6,365 bases of DNA from CAVSWN01 sp046728115. Lineage in GTDB: Bacteria > Acidobacteriota > Vicinamibacteria > Vicinamibacterales > CAVVIG01. The notes under the pieces are model-generated. The model was not told the DNA's origin. It saw only the letters and a list, made by a program, of their open reading frames with translations, and searched no databases. Made by a program: the position numbers and the translations under genes. Positions 1 to 6,110 of this stretch are shown piece by piece; position 1 is the first letter of the stretch; every line of letters starts with the position of its first letter. Location: assembly GCA_046728115.1 (NCBI GenBank), contig JBKPDW010000145.1:1-6365 (forward strand), in the 5' to 3' direction.

Positions 1-1
1 G

Positions 2-844
2 AAACTCAGCGCGGTGTATACCTACCGGCGAGAGAAGAACCTCCAGGTGTCGGCGAACCCCGACAAACCGTACGCGACGACCCCCACCACCGCGATTGAT
101 CCGGGTCTCGATGGTGTGATCGGCACCGCCGACGATGGCACGTACAGCTTTTTCCAGCGGCTGTCGGCGGCCAACAGGACGGTCATCACGAACGATCCGA
201 CGGTGCTGCAGAGCTACAAGGGTCTCGAAATCACGGTGAGCAAACGGCTCACCAATCGTTGGCAGATGCTGGCGGGATACACGCGATCGTCCAACCTTTT
301 CGAGGACGCTTCGATCGACTTCTCACCCAATTTCCTGATCAACGCGAGCGGACCGATCACGGCGGATCTCGGCGTGACCGGAGCGACGCGCTGCACGGGT
401 TGCGGTGCGGCGAACGCCGACGCTCCGAACCAGTTCAAATTGAGCGGCACCTATATCCTGCCGTGGTATGACGTGATCCTCAGCGGCGGTGCGGGAGTCC
501 GCAGCGGCGCGCCGGTGACGCGCCAAATCAGCCGCTCAATGGCGGTTGGCGCGGCGCAAACGATAAACCTCGAGCCGTTGGGAAGCCATCGCCTCGACAC
601 AACGGGCAAAATCGACCTGCGAGTCGGCAAAGTGTTCCGGATGAACAAGAGCGAGCTCGAGACAAGCGTGGACTTCGACAATCTGACCAATGCGAACTGG
701 ATCTGGCAGGTACGCACCCTGACCCCGGCGACGTCGTTCACCGATCCCTCGACCGGCGTGAGTCAGACGCTTCCGCAGTTCCTGGCGCCCACGGCCATCC
801 TGGGTCCGCGGACGGTCGTGCTTCGCGCGGCGTATAAGTTCTGA
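2..844 (+). CDS. TonB-dependent receptor-like outer-membrane beta-barrel protein (C-terminal part)
   Basis: The reading frame is open from the left edge and ends at TGA 842-844, so the N-terminus lies outside the window; the GTG at 14 is only an internal codon. The 280 visible residues look like the end of a TonB-dependent outer-membrane barrel: alternating polar/aromatic strands (for example the segment around YKGLEITVSKRLTNRWQML), a PNQFKLSGTY strand near 427-456 and a terminal strand RTVVLRAAYKF with the C-terminal Phe expected for BAM-assembled barrels. An Asp/Gly-rich loop DPGLDGVIGTADDG (98-139) and a CTGC Cys pair (about 392-403) lie in predicted surface loops. In the family, such proteins take up large ligands across the outer membrane using TonB energy; Oar-like members often carry an N-terminal carboxypeptidase-regulatory domain, which cannot be seen here. 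The ligand is unknown. The next gene, folE, is convergent and unrelated. Confidence 0.8.
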   Translation, partial: KLSAVYTYRREKNLQVSANPDKPYATTPTTAIDPGLDGVIGTADDGTYSFFQRLSAANRTVITNDPTVLQSYKGLEITVSKRLTNRWQMLAGYTRSSNLFEDASIDFSPNFLINASGPITADLGVTGATRCTGCGAANADAPNQFKLSGTYILPWYDVILSGGAGVRSGAPVTRQISRSMAVGAAQTINLEPLGSHRLDTTGKIDLRVGKVFRMNKSELETSVDFDNLTNANWIWQVRTLTPATSFTDPSTGVSQTLPQFLAPTAILGPRTVVLRAAYKF

Positions 845-867
845 GGCGGAACCTCTACGAATTGCTC

Positions 868-906
868 AATGGCTGATGGCTGACGGCGAAGGGGCCATCA
901 GCCATT
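868..906. repeat. Hairpin-forming inverted repeat built from ATGGCTG heptamers; possible bidirectional terminator
   Basis: Arms 868-880 and 894-906 are perfectly complementary over 13 bp (AATGGCTGATGGC against GCCATCAGCCATT) with a 13-nt loop. The left arm contains two tandem heptamers, ATGGCTG at 869-875 and 876-882, and the right arm contains their inverse. It lies between the stop codons of the convergent receptor gene and folE, where a shared terminator would fit, but there is no T-run after either arm, so intrinsic termination is uncertain. It could instead be a dispersed intergenic repeat. Confidence 0.6.
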
Positions 907-921
907 CGCCCTGGCGCGCGA

Positions 922-1524
922 TCAGTCATCTCCGACGCAGGCCATCCCCACGGGCGCGTCGATGGCAGCCGGCACCGCGCTGCGGTGCTTGATCAGCTCG
1001 AGGAATTCCATGCGCGTTCGCGCGTTGTCGCGGAAGGAGCCGAGCATCGCGCTGGTGACGCAGAAGGAATTCTGCTTCTCGACGCCGCGCATCGACATGC
1101 ACAGATGGGTCGCTTCCATCACGACGGCGACGCCCAGCGGCGCAACCTTCGCGCGGATCGTGTCTGCGATCTCATTCGTCAGGCGTTCCTGCACCTGGAG
1201 CCGCCGCGCGAACACATCCACGAGGCGCGGGATCTTGCTCAACCCGATCACCTTCGTGCTTGGGATGTACGCGACGTGACATTTGCCGAAAAACGGCAGC
1301 AGATGGTGCTCGCAGAGACTGTAGAAGTCGATGTCCTTGACGATCACCATCTCGCTATAATCGACGGTGAACAGTGCGTTATTGAGAACTTCGTCGATGT
1401 TGGCGCGATACCCGCTTGTGAGAAAGCGGTACGCTTTGTCCACCCGCCGCGGCGTGTCGACCAGCCCCTCGCGTGCCGGATCCTCGCCGATCTCCGCCAG
1501 GAGCTTTCTGATTAGCTCTTGCAT
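922..1524 (-). CDS. folE: GTP cyclohydrolase I (FolE)
   Basis: Cytoplasmic enzyme converting GTP to 7,8-dihydroneopterin triphosphate plus formate, the first step of tetrahydrofolate (and other pterin) synthesis; the family works as a homodecamer. The 200-residue protein carries the family signatures: SLCEHHLLPFFGKCHVAYIP near residues 69-88 and ATHLCMSMRGV near 138-148. Zinc ligands Cys71, His74 and Cys142, and active-site His73 and His140, keep the same spacing as E. coli Cys110, His113, Cys181, His112 and His179. The N-terminal helical part is shorter than in E. coli (about 222 residues total), and a short unconserved tail follows residue 180. The ATG at 1524 gives the normal family N-terminus (MQELIRKLL, then EDPAREGLVDTPRRV), but I see no clear Shine-Dalgarno; a TATAGA sequence lies just upstream of the ATG (complement of about 1534-1540). 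The gene appears monocistronic, and its 5' end overlaps the divergent TatT-like gene. Confidence 0.97.
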   Translation of the reverse strand: MQELIRKLLAEIGEDPAREGLVDTPRRVDKAYRFLTSGYRANIDEVLNNALFTVDYSEMVIVKDIDFYSLCEHHLLPFFGKCHVAYIPSTKVIGLSKIPRLVDVFARRLQVQERLTNEIADTIRAKVAPLGVAVVMEATHLCMSMRGVEKQNSFCVTSAMLGSFRDNARTRMEFLELIKHRSAVPAAIDAPVGMACVGDD

Positions 1525-2221
1525 CGTTCTATTCTATATCTCGACGTCGACACTGCTGTTCGCGCAGTCGGCCGACCAGTTGTACGCCGATCGCGCCAAC
1601 CTCGCGAGCGCACGACAGGCGGCGGAGATCTGGCGCACGCAGCTTGCCGCCGGCGGAACGGACGCCTTCGATGCGGCATGGAAGCTGGCGCGGGCCGACT
1701 ACTGGCTCGGCGGGCATGCCTCGGAAACCGAACGCCGCACTTTCTTCGAGCAGGGGATCGATGCGGGACAGCGGGCAGCCGCGATGCAGCCGAAGAGGCC
1801 CGAGGGGCATTTCTGGACGGCCGCGAACATGGGGTCGCTCGCCGAATCGTACGGCTTACGCCAGGGAATCAAGTATCGAAAACCGATCAAGGATGCGCTC
1901 GAAACCGTGTTGCGCCTCGATCCAGCGTATCAGGACGGATCGGCGGATCGGGCGCTGGGACGATGGTATTTTCGCGTGCCGCGGCTTTTCGGCGGCAGCC
2001 ACAAGCTCGCAGAAGAGCACCTGCGTGCGTCGTTGAAGTACGATCCGCACAGCACTGCATCCCATTTCTTCCTCGCAGATCTCTATCTCGACGATGGGCG
2101 AAACGCGGATGCGCGCACCGAACTCCAGGCGGTTCTCAACGCACCGATCAATCCCGAATGGGCGCCCGAGGATCAGGAGTTCAAGGAAAAGGCGAGAAAG
2201 GCCCTGGCGGGCTTGAAATAG
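1454..2221 (+). CDS. Secreted TatT-like / tetratricopeptide-type helical repeat protein
   Basis: The frame ends at TAG 2219-2221. It encodes a hydrophobic segment SFLISSCIVLFYISTSTLLFA followed by QSADQLYADR, which reads as a Sec signal peptide cleaved after LFA, so the product is probably periplasmic. Numbering from GTG 1454, the mature part (about residues 38-255) is all-helical. RWYFRVPRLFGG at 170-181 resembles the FGG turn of the TRAP-transporter T-component (TatT) family, and a TPR-like pair follows (KLAEEHLRASLKYDP, then ASHFFLADLYLDDG). TatT proteins are trimeric helical partners of periplasmic binding proteins; no TRAP genes are present here, so that role is only a family analogy. 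The start is unsure: the frame is open back to 1367 (GTG 1367, ATG 1397, GTG 1418, GTG 1454), all antisense to folE. GTG 1454 gives a signal peptide with two Arg in its n-region. AGGAG at 1499-1503 precedes only CTG 1508 and ATT 1511, and TTG 1580 would delete the signal peptide. Confidence 0.8.
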   Translation: MSTSPSRAGSSPISARSFLISSCIVLFYISTSTLLFAQSADQLYADRANLASARQAAEIWRTQLAAGGTDAFDAAWKLARADYWLGGHASETERRTFFEQGIDAGQRAAAMQPKRPEGHFWTAANMGSLAESYGLRQGIKYRKPIKDALETVLRLDPAYQDGSADRALGRWYFRVPRLFGGSHKLAEEHLRASLKYDPHSTASHFFLADLYLDDGRNADARTELQAVLNAPINPEWAPEDQEFKEKARKALAGLK

Positions 2222-2224
2222 ATC

Positions 2225-2287
2225 AGAAGTCAGAAGTCAGAAGTCAAAAGTCAGAAGTCAAAGTCAGAAGTCGAAAGTTCAGAAGTC
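2225..2287. repeat. Heptanucleotide tandem repeat array (AGAAGTC)
   Basis: Nine consecutive units of a 7-bp motif fill the gap between the TatT-like gene and the convergent hydroxybutyryl-CoA dehydrogenase gene. AGAAGTC is exact at 2225, 2232, 2239, 2253, 2266 and 2281. Variant units are AAAAGTC at 2246, a 6-nt AAAGTC at 2260 and an 8-nt GAAAGTTC at 2273. The array begins four bases after the TAG stop and ends 11 bases before the opposite stop. It is purine-rich on this strand and cannot form a strong hairpin, so it is not an intrinsic terminator. Imperfect units suggest slippage expansion followed by drift. It is not a CRISPR array, because there are no spacers. Confidence 0.9.
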
Positions 2288-2298
2288 AGCGCGGGGAG

Positions 2299-3150
2299 CT
2301 ACGCGTATGAATAGAAACCCCGGCCCGACTTGCGGCCGTGATATCCAGCCAGCACCATGCGCTTCAGAAGCGGCGGCGGCGCGTACGCGGGCTCACGAAA
2401 CTCCTCGAACATGATGTTCGCGATGTAATAGGTCGTGTCGAGCCCGACGAAGTCCAGCAGCGTGAACGGCCCCATTGGATAGCCGCAGCCCAATTTCATT
2501 CCCTTGTCGATGTCTTCGAGTGTGCCGAGGCCGTTTTCGTAGGCACGAATCGCATCGAGCAGATAGGGCACGAGCAGGCGGTTGACGATGAAGCCCGGGC
2601 GATCGGGCGCGGTGATTGGCTCTTTGCCGAGCGACTGCGCAAACGCGAACACGGTCTGATACGTCTCGTCGGTGGTCGTCAGCGCACGAATCACCTCGAC
2701 GAGCTTCATAATTGGCACGGGATTGAAGAAATGCAGGCCGGCGAACCGGTCGGGTCGCTTCGTGGCCGCCGCGAGTTCGGTGATGCACAGCGACGAAGTG
2801 TTGGAAGCCAGGATCGTCGTTTCCGGCACGACCGCCGCGACCGCCGCGTAGGTCTTCTTCTTCTCGTCGAGATTCTCGATGATGGCTTCGATGACGACAT
2901 CACAATCGTGCAGCGCATCAAGCGTCGTCGTGCCGGACAGGTTGGCCAGGATTGCGCTGCGCGACGATTCGGTCACCTTGCCCTTTGCCACGCCGTCGTC
3001 GAGGGACTTTCTGATGCGGCCGAGTCCCTTGTCCAATACAGCCTGATTCACTTCGCGCACGATCGTCTTGTGGCCGGCCGCCGCGCACACCTGTGCGATG
3101 CCTGAACCCATCAATCCGCATCCGAGTACGCCAACGGTTTTGATCGGCAT
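2299..3150 (-). CDS. 3-hydroxybutyryl-CoA dehydrogenase (3-hydroxyacyl-CoA dehydrogenase family)
   Basis: NAD-dependent cytoplasmic enzyme interconverting (S)-3-hydroxybutyryl-CoA, or another short 3-hydroxyacyl-CoA, and acetoacetyl-CoA, as in fatty-acid oxidation, butyrate and phenylacetate routes (relatives are named Hbd, PaaH, MmgB or FadB2). At 283 residues it is the usual single-function length. The Rossmann motif GVLGCGLMGSGIA is at 7-19. Ser119 (NTSS), His140 (LHFFNPVPIMKLVEV), Glu152 and Asn190 (PGFIVNRLL) have the same spacing as catalytic Ser137, His158, Glu170 and Asn208 of human HAD. The C-terminal 3HCDH domain (about 186-283) includes GCGYPMGPFTLLDFVGLDT and ends GRKSGRGFYSY. The start is well supported: a TGGAG Shine-Dalgarno (complement of 3158-3162) lies 7 nt before the ATG. 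It is the last gene of a three-gene run, 48 bases after the decarboxylating dehydrogenase. Exact chain-length preference cannot be read from sequence. Confidence 0.95.
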   Translation of the reverse strand: MPIKTVGVLGCGLMGSGIAQVCAAAGHKTIVREVNQAVLDKGLGRIRKSLDDGVAKGKVTESSRSAILANLSGTTTLDALHDCDVVIEAIIENLDEKKKTYAAVAAVVPETTILASNTSSLCITELAAATKRPDRFAGLHFFNPVPIMKLVEVIRALTTTDETYQTVFAFAQSLGKEPITAPDRPGFIVNRLLVPYLLDAIRAYENGLGTLEDIDKGMKLGCGYPMGPFTLLDFVGLDTTYYIANIMFEEFREPAYAPPPLLKRMVLAGYHGRKSGRGFYSYA

Positions 3151-3198
3151 CCGATAACTCCACGACAGAGGGTACTGGTTGAACTCAGACGACCGAGA

Positions 3199-4263
3199 TC
3201 ACGCGGATGGCGCCTTCGTTCGTATTACGTTCGCGATGTAGTCCCCCGTTTCACGTGTGCCAAGCGTTCCACCGATTTCGGCAGTCCCGTTCGCCGTCAC
3301 CACCGAATCCTTCACACATGCTTCGATTGCGGCGGCTTCCTGATGCCATCCGATGTAATCGAGCATCAACGCCGCCGACAGGATGGCACCGACGGGGTTT
3401 GCGACGTTTTTCCCCGCGTACTTGGGCGCCGAACCATGCACCGGCTCGAACATCGAGGTGCGGCCGGGATGCAGGTTGCCTGACGCGGCCATGCCGAGGC
3501 CGCCCTGCAGCTGCGCACCGAGGTCCGTCACGATGTCGCCGAACATGTTGTTGGTGACAATGACCTGAAACTGCCCAGGGTTCTTGACCATCTGCATGGC
3601 GAGAGCGTCGATGTACATGTGGGACGCTTCAATTCCCGGATACTGCGGTGTAAGCTCGTGAAAGACACGTTGCCACAGCGCGTGGCCCTGCGTCATCGCG
3701 TTGCTCTTGTCCGCCATCAGCACCTTCTTCAGACCGTTCACCCTGGCGAACTCGAACGCATGCTTGATGATCCGGTGCACGCCCTTGAAGGTGTTGATCT
3801 CCTCCTGTACGGCGATTTCATCGTCGGTGCCCGCCTTGAAGCGCCCGCCCACGTTCACGTACACGCCCTCGGTGTTTTCGCGAAAGACGACGAAGTTCAC
3901 GTCGTCGGGGCCCCGGTCTTTGAGTGGACACAGCCGCTCGTGCAGCAAGCGCACCGGGCGATGATTCACGTAGAGATCCAGCTCGAACCGGGTGCCCAGA
4001 AGGATCTCGCGCGCGTGACGCATGTCTGGAATGCGCGGATCTCCGAGCGCGCCGATGAAAATCGCCTGGAAATCGTCGCGCAGCATCGCGTAGCCGTTGG
4101 GCGGCAAACTGATGCCGGTCTTCAGGTAATAGTCGGCGCCGTAGGGCAGCATTTCGAGATCGAGGCGGCGCCCGTAGACTTCGCCGACCGCACGAAGAAC
4201 CTTGACGGCTTCGGCGGTGACGTCCACGCCGATGCCGTCTCCAGGGATGACTGCAATGCGCAT
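3199..4263 (-). CDS. NAD(P)-dependent 2-hydroxyacid oxidative decarboxylase (isocitrate/isopropylmalate/tartrate dehydrogenase family)
   Basis: This 354-residue, cytoplasmic, Mg2+/Mn2+-dependent enzyme would oxidise and decarboxylate a malate-type substrate. MRIAVIPGDGIG opens the fold. Substrate-binding arginines fit Arg92, Arg102 (NHRPVRLL) and Arg128 (FRENTEG). Tyr135 and Lys186 (ADKSNAM) are the catalytic pair; Asp219, Asp243 and Asp247 (FGDIVTDLGA) match the metal-binding aspartates. Exact substrate is unclear. LeuB normally has RELTGG, whereas RENTEG occurs in homoisocitrate and tartrate/D-malate enzymes, and the following GGR...GTDDE.A.QE...GV.RI...AFE pattern looks most like the tartrate/D-malate group. 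In the cofactor loop, EPVHGSAPKYAGK has Lys281-Tyr282 where NAD enzymes usually have Asp-Ile, the pair typical of NADP isocitrate dehydrogenase. No leuA, leuC or leuD is nearby, so a pipeline label of 3-isopropylmalate dehydrogenase should be treated with care. There is no clear Shine-Dalgarno; the start abuts the upstream repeat block. Confidence 0.9.
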   Translation of the reverse strand: MRIAVIPGDGIGVDVTAEAVKVLRAVGEVYGRRLDLEMLPYGADYYLKTGISLPPNGYAMLRDDFQAIFIGALGDPRIPDMRHAREILLGTRFELDLYVNHRPVRLLHERLCPLKDRGPDDVNFVVFRENTEGVYVNVGGRFKAGTDDEIAVQEEINTFKGVHRIIKHAFEFARVNGLKKVLMADKSNAMTQGHALWQRVFHELTPQYPGIEASHMYIDALAMQMVKNPGQFQVIVTNNMFGDIVTDLGAQLQGGLGMAASGNLHPGRTSMFEPVHGSAPKYAGKNVANPVGAILSAALMLDYIGWHQEAAAIEACVKDSVVTANGTAEIGGTLGTRETGDYIANVIRTKAPSA

Positions 4264-4271
4264 TGGGGATC

Positions 4272-4380
4272 GGGTAATCGGTAACGTAATTGGGTAATCT
4301 GGTAATTAGGTAATCGGGTAATTGAATTGGGGAATTCCTCAATTCATCGCCCAATTACCAGATCACCCAATTACCCAATT
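4272..4380. repeat. AT-rich GGTAAT short-period repeat block forming a long inverted repeat
   Basis: This nearly fills the 116-base gap between the codirectional aldehyde dehydrogenase and decarboxylating dehydrogenase genes. GGTAA occurs on the + strand at 4273, 4280, 4293, 4301, 4309 and 4317, mostly 8 bp apart. Inverse copies TTACC lie at 4355 and 4371, with a diverged TCACC at 4363. AATTGGGTAATCTGGTAATT (4288-4307) pairs with 4353-4372 with one mismatch in 20. Nested inside is a near-perfect 24-bp palindrome at 4323-4346, centred on GGAATTCC with one G-T pair. In the - strand transcript this would fold into a long stem immediately before the second gene's start. It is visibly more AT-rich than the flanking genes. 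It could affect mRNA stability, attenuate downstream expression, or be a passive repeat. Confidence 0.9.
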
Positions 4381-5891
4381 CATATGTCCGCCGCGTCTAT
4401 TTGCGCACGCTGGAGCTTGCCGCTGAAGTCTACATAAATCGACTTCCATTCGGAAAAGACGTCGAGCGCCGCTGAACCGGCTTCGCGGTGTCCGTTGCCG
4501 GTGTGTTTGGTTCCCCCGAACGGCAGGTGCACTTCCGCGCCGATGGTTGGAGCGTTCACGTAGAAAATGCCGGTGTACATGTCGCGCATTGCCGCGAACG
4601 CGCGGTTGACGTCCTGTGTATAGATAGATGCCGACAGCCCGTAGGCGACGCCGTTCCCGATCGACACCGCCTCGTCGAAGGATCGGCACGGAATCACGGC
4701 TACGACCGGTCCAAAGATCTCTTCCTGAGCGACCCGCATGGAGGGGGCGACGTCGGCGAAGATCGTGGGCTCGTGAAAGTGTCCTTTTGCATACGCGCCG
4801 CTCATCAGCGCGTGGCCACCGCAGACCAGCCGCGCGCCTTCCTCGCGGGCGATCTCGACATACTGCATGACAGTATCACGCTGCGCGGCGCTGACCAGCG
4901 GACCGACTTCGGTTCTGGCATCCAGCCCGTCGCCGATGCGCAGCGCGCGTGCGCGCGCCACGAACGCGTCCAGGAAGGCATCGTAAACGCGCTCGTGCAC
5001 GACGACGCGGCTGGCCGCGGTACAGCGCTGTCCCGTCGTGCCGAATCCGCCCCACAGGCACCCCTCGACCGCCAGCTCGAGGTTGGCGTCATCCATGATC
5101 ATCACGACGTTCTTCCCGCCCATCTCGAGGTGCACTTTCTTGAATGACGACGCCGACAACTCGGAGACCGTGCGGCCGATTTCTGTCGACCCTGTGAACG
5201 AAATGACGCGGACATGCTCGCTCACGAGCAGCGCTTCTCCGACCTCGCCCCCGCCGCCCGTCACGAGATTGACGACACCGCGCGGAATGCCGGCTTCCTC
5301 CAGGATGCGGACGAAATTGAACGCGGACAGCGGCGTCAGCGTGGCCGGTTTGAACACGACCGTATTGCCGCAGACCAGCGCAGGGATGATCTTCCAGGAC
5401 GGAATCGCCATCGGAAAATTCCACGGCGTGATCACGGCGCAGACGCCGAGCGGCTGACGAACGGACATTGCGAACTTGTCGCGGAGCTCCGACGGCACCG
5501 TCTGACCGTACTGTCGGCGCCCCTCGCCGGCCATGAAGAAAGTCATGTCCACGGCTTCCTGCACATCGCCGCGCGTTTCTTCCAGGACCTTTCCCATTTC
5601 GCGCGTCATGTCGCGCGCCAGCGACTCCTTGCGGTCGGCAATGATCTGTGCCGCGCGAAACAGAAGCTCCGCGCGCCGGGGGGCCGGGACGAGCCGCCAG
5701 CGCTCGTAGGCGAGACGCGCGGCCTCAATCGCGTGCTCGATATCGACCTGCGTCGATCGCTGAAACGTGCCGATAAGATCGTCGGTGTTCGCCGGATTTC
5801 GGTTCTCGAATTTGTCGCCGGAAACCGACGCCACCCATTCGCCGTCAATAAAGTTGTGATAGGTGGACGCCTTCGCAGCGGTGATTGGCAT
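4380..5891 (-). CDS. NAD(P)-dependent aldehyde dehydrogenase superfamily protein
   Basis: A full-length 503-residue ALDH-fold enzyme oxidising an aldehyde to a carboxylic acid. All expected motifs are present in order: TPWNFP with oxyanion-hole Asn158, KPA with Lys181, the Rossmann signature FTGSTEIG at 232-239, LEMGGK with general base Glu256, GQRCT with nucleophile Cys290, and EIFGP with Glu391 for the nicotinamide ribose. The C-terminus has FGGTKHTGNGHREAG. No signal peptide is seen, so it should be cytoplasmic. The subfamily is unresolved: overall features are compatible with semialdehyde-oxidising groups (2-oxoglutarate semialdehyde, aminoadipate semialdehyde), but substrate cannot be assigned from this sequence. 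The ATG at 5891 gives the normal start before YHNFIDGEWV; no strong Shine-Dalgarno is visible. It is the first gene of the - strand run and is divergent from the receiver-like gene. Confidence 0.95.
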   Translation of the reverse strand: MPITAAKASTYHNFIDGEWVASVSGDKFENRNPANTDDLIGTFQRSTQVDIEHAIEAARLAYERWRLVPAPRRAELLFRAAQIIADRKESLARDMTREMGKVLEETRGDVQEAVDMTFFMAGEGRRQYGQTVPSELRDKFAMSVRQPLGVCAVITPWNFPMAIPSWKIIPALVCGNTVVFKPATLTPLSAFNFVRILEEAGIPRGVVNLVTGGGGEVGEALLVSEHVRVISFTGSTEIGRTVSELSASSFKKVHLEMGGKNVVMIMDDANLELAVEGCLWGGFGTTGQRCTAASRVVVHERVYDAFLDAFVARARALRIGDGLDARTEVGPLVSAAQRDTVMQYVEIAREEGARLVCGGHALMSGAYAKGHFHEPTIFADVAPSMRVAQEEIFGPVVAVIPCRSFDEAVSIGNGVAYGLSASIYTQDVNRAFAAMRDMYTGIFYVNAPTIGAEVHLPFGGTKHTGNGHREAGSAALDVFSEWKSIYVDFSGKLQRAQIDAADI

Positions 5892-6110
5892 GGGGCTCAG
5901 AGTGCCGTACAGTGCATCCCGGCTGCAACATCGGCGGAAAGAACCGCAGGATCAGTGCTTTACGCCTTCGGCATCGTGGAGTCCGCCGTAGAGGGTTGGA
6001 TCAACCGGCTCGGCAATCTACGGAAAATGTAGCAAAAATGGAGCAAATCCGCTCATCCGCCGTGGCACGGTTCGTGTATCGAGGAAGGCTGTCCGAGGAG
6101 ACGGACCAGA
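5892..6110. other. Divergent intergenic region with candidate 13-bp operator palindrome
   Basis: This gap must hold the start signals for both the aldehyde dehydrogenase run (-) and the receiver-like gene (+). I find no convincing protein in it and no promoter with both hexamers at good spacing. The best symmetric element is GGTTG-GAT-CAACC at 5994-6006, with perfect 5-bp arms, followed by an A-rich stretch at about 6021-6055 unlike the surrounding GC-rich DNA. A regulator site near the promoters is possible but is only inference from position and symmetry. Confidence 0.3.
6096..6100 (+). promoter_or_regulatory. Shine-Dalgarno of the receiver-like gene
   Basis: AGGAG lies 10 nt before ATG 6111. 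This supports 6111 over the in-frame GTG at 6114 and over the internal ATG at 6168, which has no purine-rich site in front of it. Confidence 0.6.

Noticed and set aside
1337..1361. TTGACG (1337-1342) plus TATAAT (1356-1361) as a complete promoter
   Set aside because: The hexamers are only 13 bp apart, too close for a normal sigma-70 promoter; only the TATAAT is kept as a weak hint.
985..1515. Open + strand frame of 176 codons opposite folE
   Set aside because: It is antisense to a fully conserved folE, lacks recognisable motifs and is explained by GC-rich codon structure.
1508..1522. LISSC as a lipoprotein signal in the TatT-like protein
   Set aside because: It fits a lipobox loosely, but the hydrophobic segment follows it rather than precedes it; a standard signal peptide cut after LFA fits better.
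2225..2287. Possible CRISPR array
   Set aside because: Units are 7 bp and directly adjacent, with no spacers, and no cas gene is in view; it is a simple tandem repeat.
2338..3105. Open + strand frame of 255 codons opposite the hydroxybutyryl-CoA dehydrogenase gene
   Set aside because: Arg/His/Asp-rich composition with no domain pattern; a shadow of a well-supported gene.
3818..4354. Open - strand frame of 178 codons starting in the GGTAAT repeat block
   Set aside because: The N-terminal part merely translates the repeats (IQLPDYLITRLPNY) and the rest is Arg-rich out-of-frame reading of the decarboxylating dehydrogenase gene.
5214..6032. Open + strand frame of 272 codons opposite the aldehyde dehydrogenase and running into the gap
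   Set aside because: Most of it is antisense to conserved ALDH motifs, and its composition is low in hydrophobic core residues; no family resemblance.
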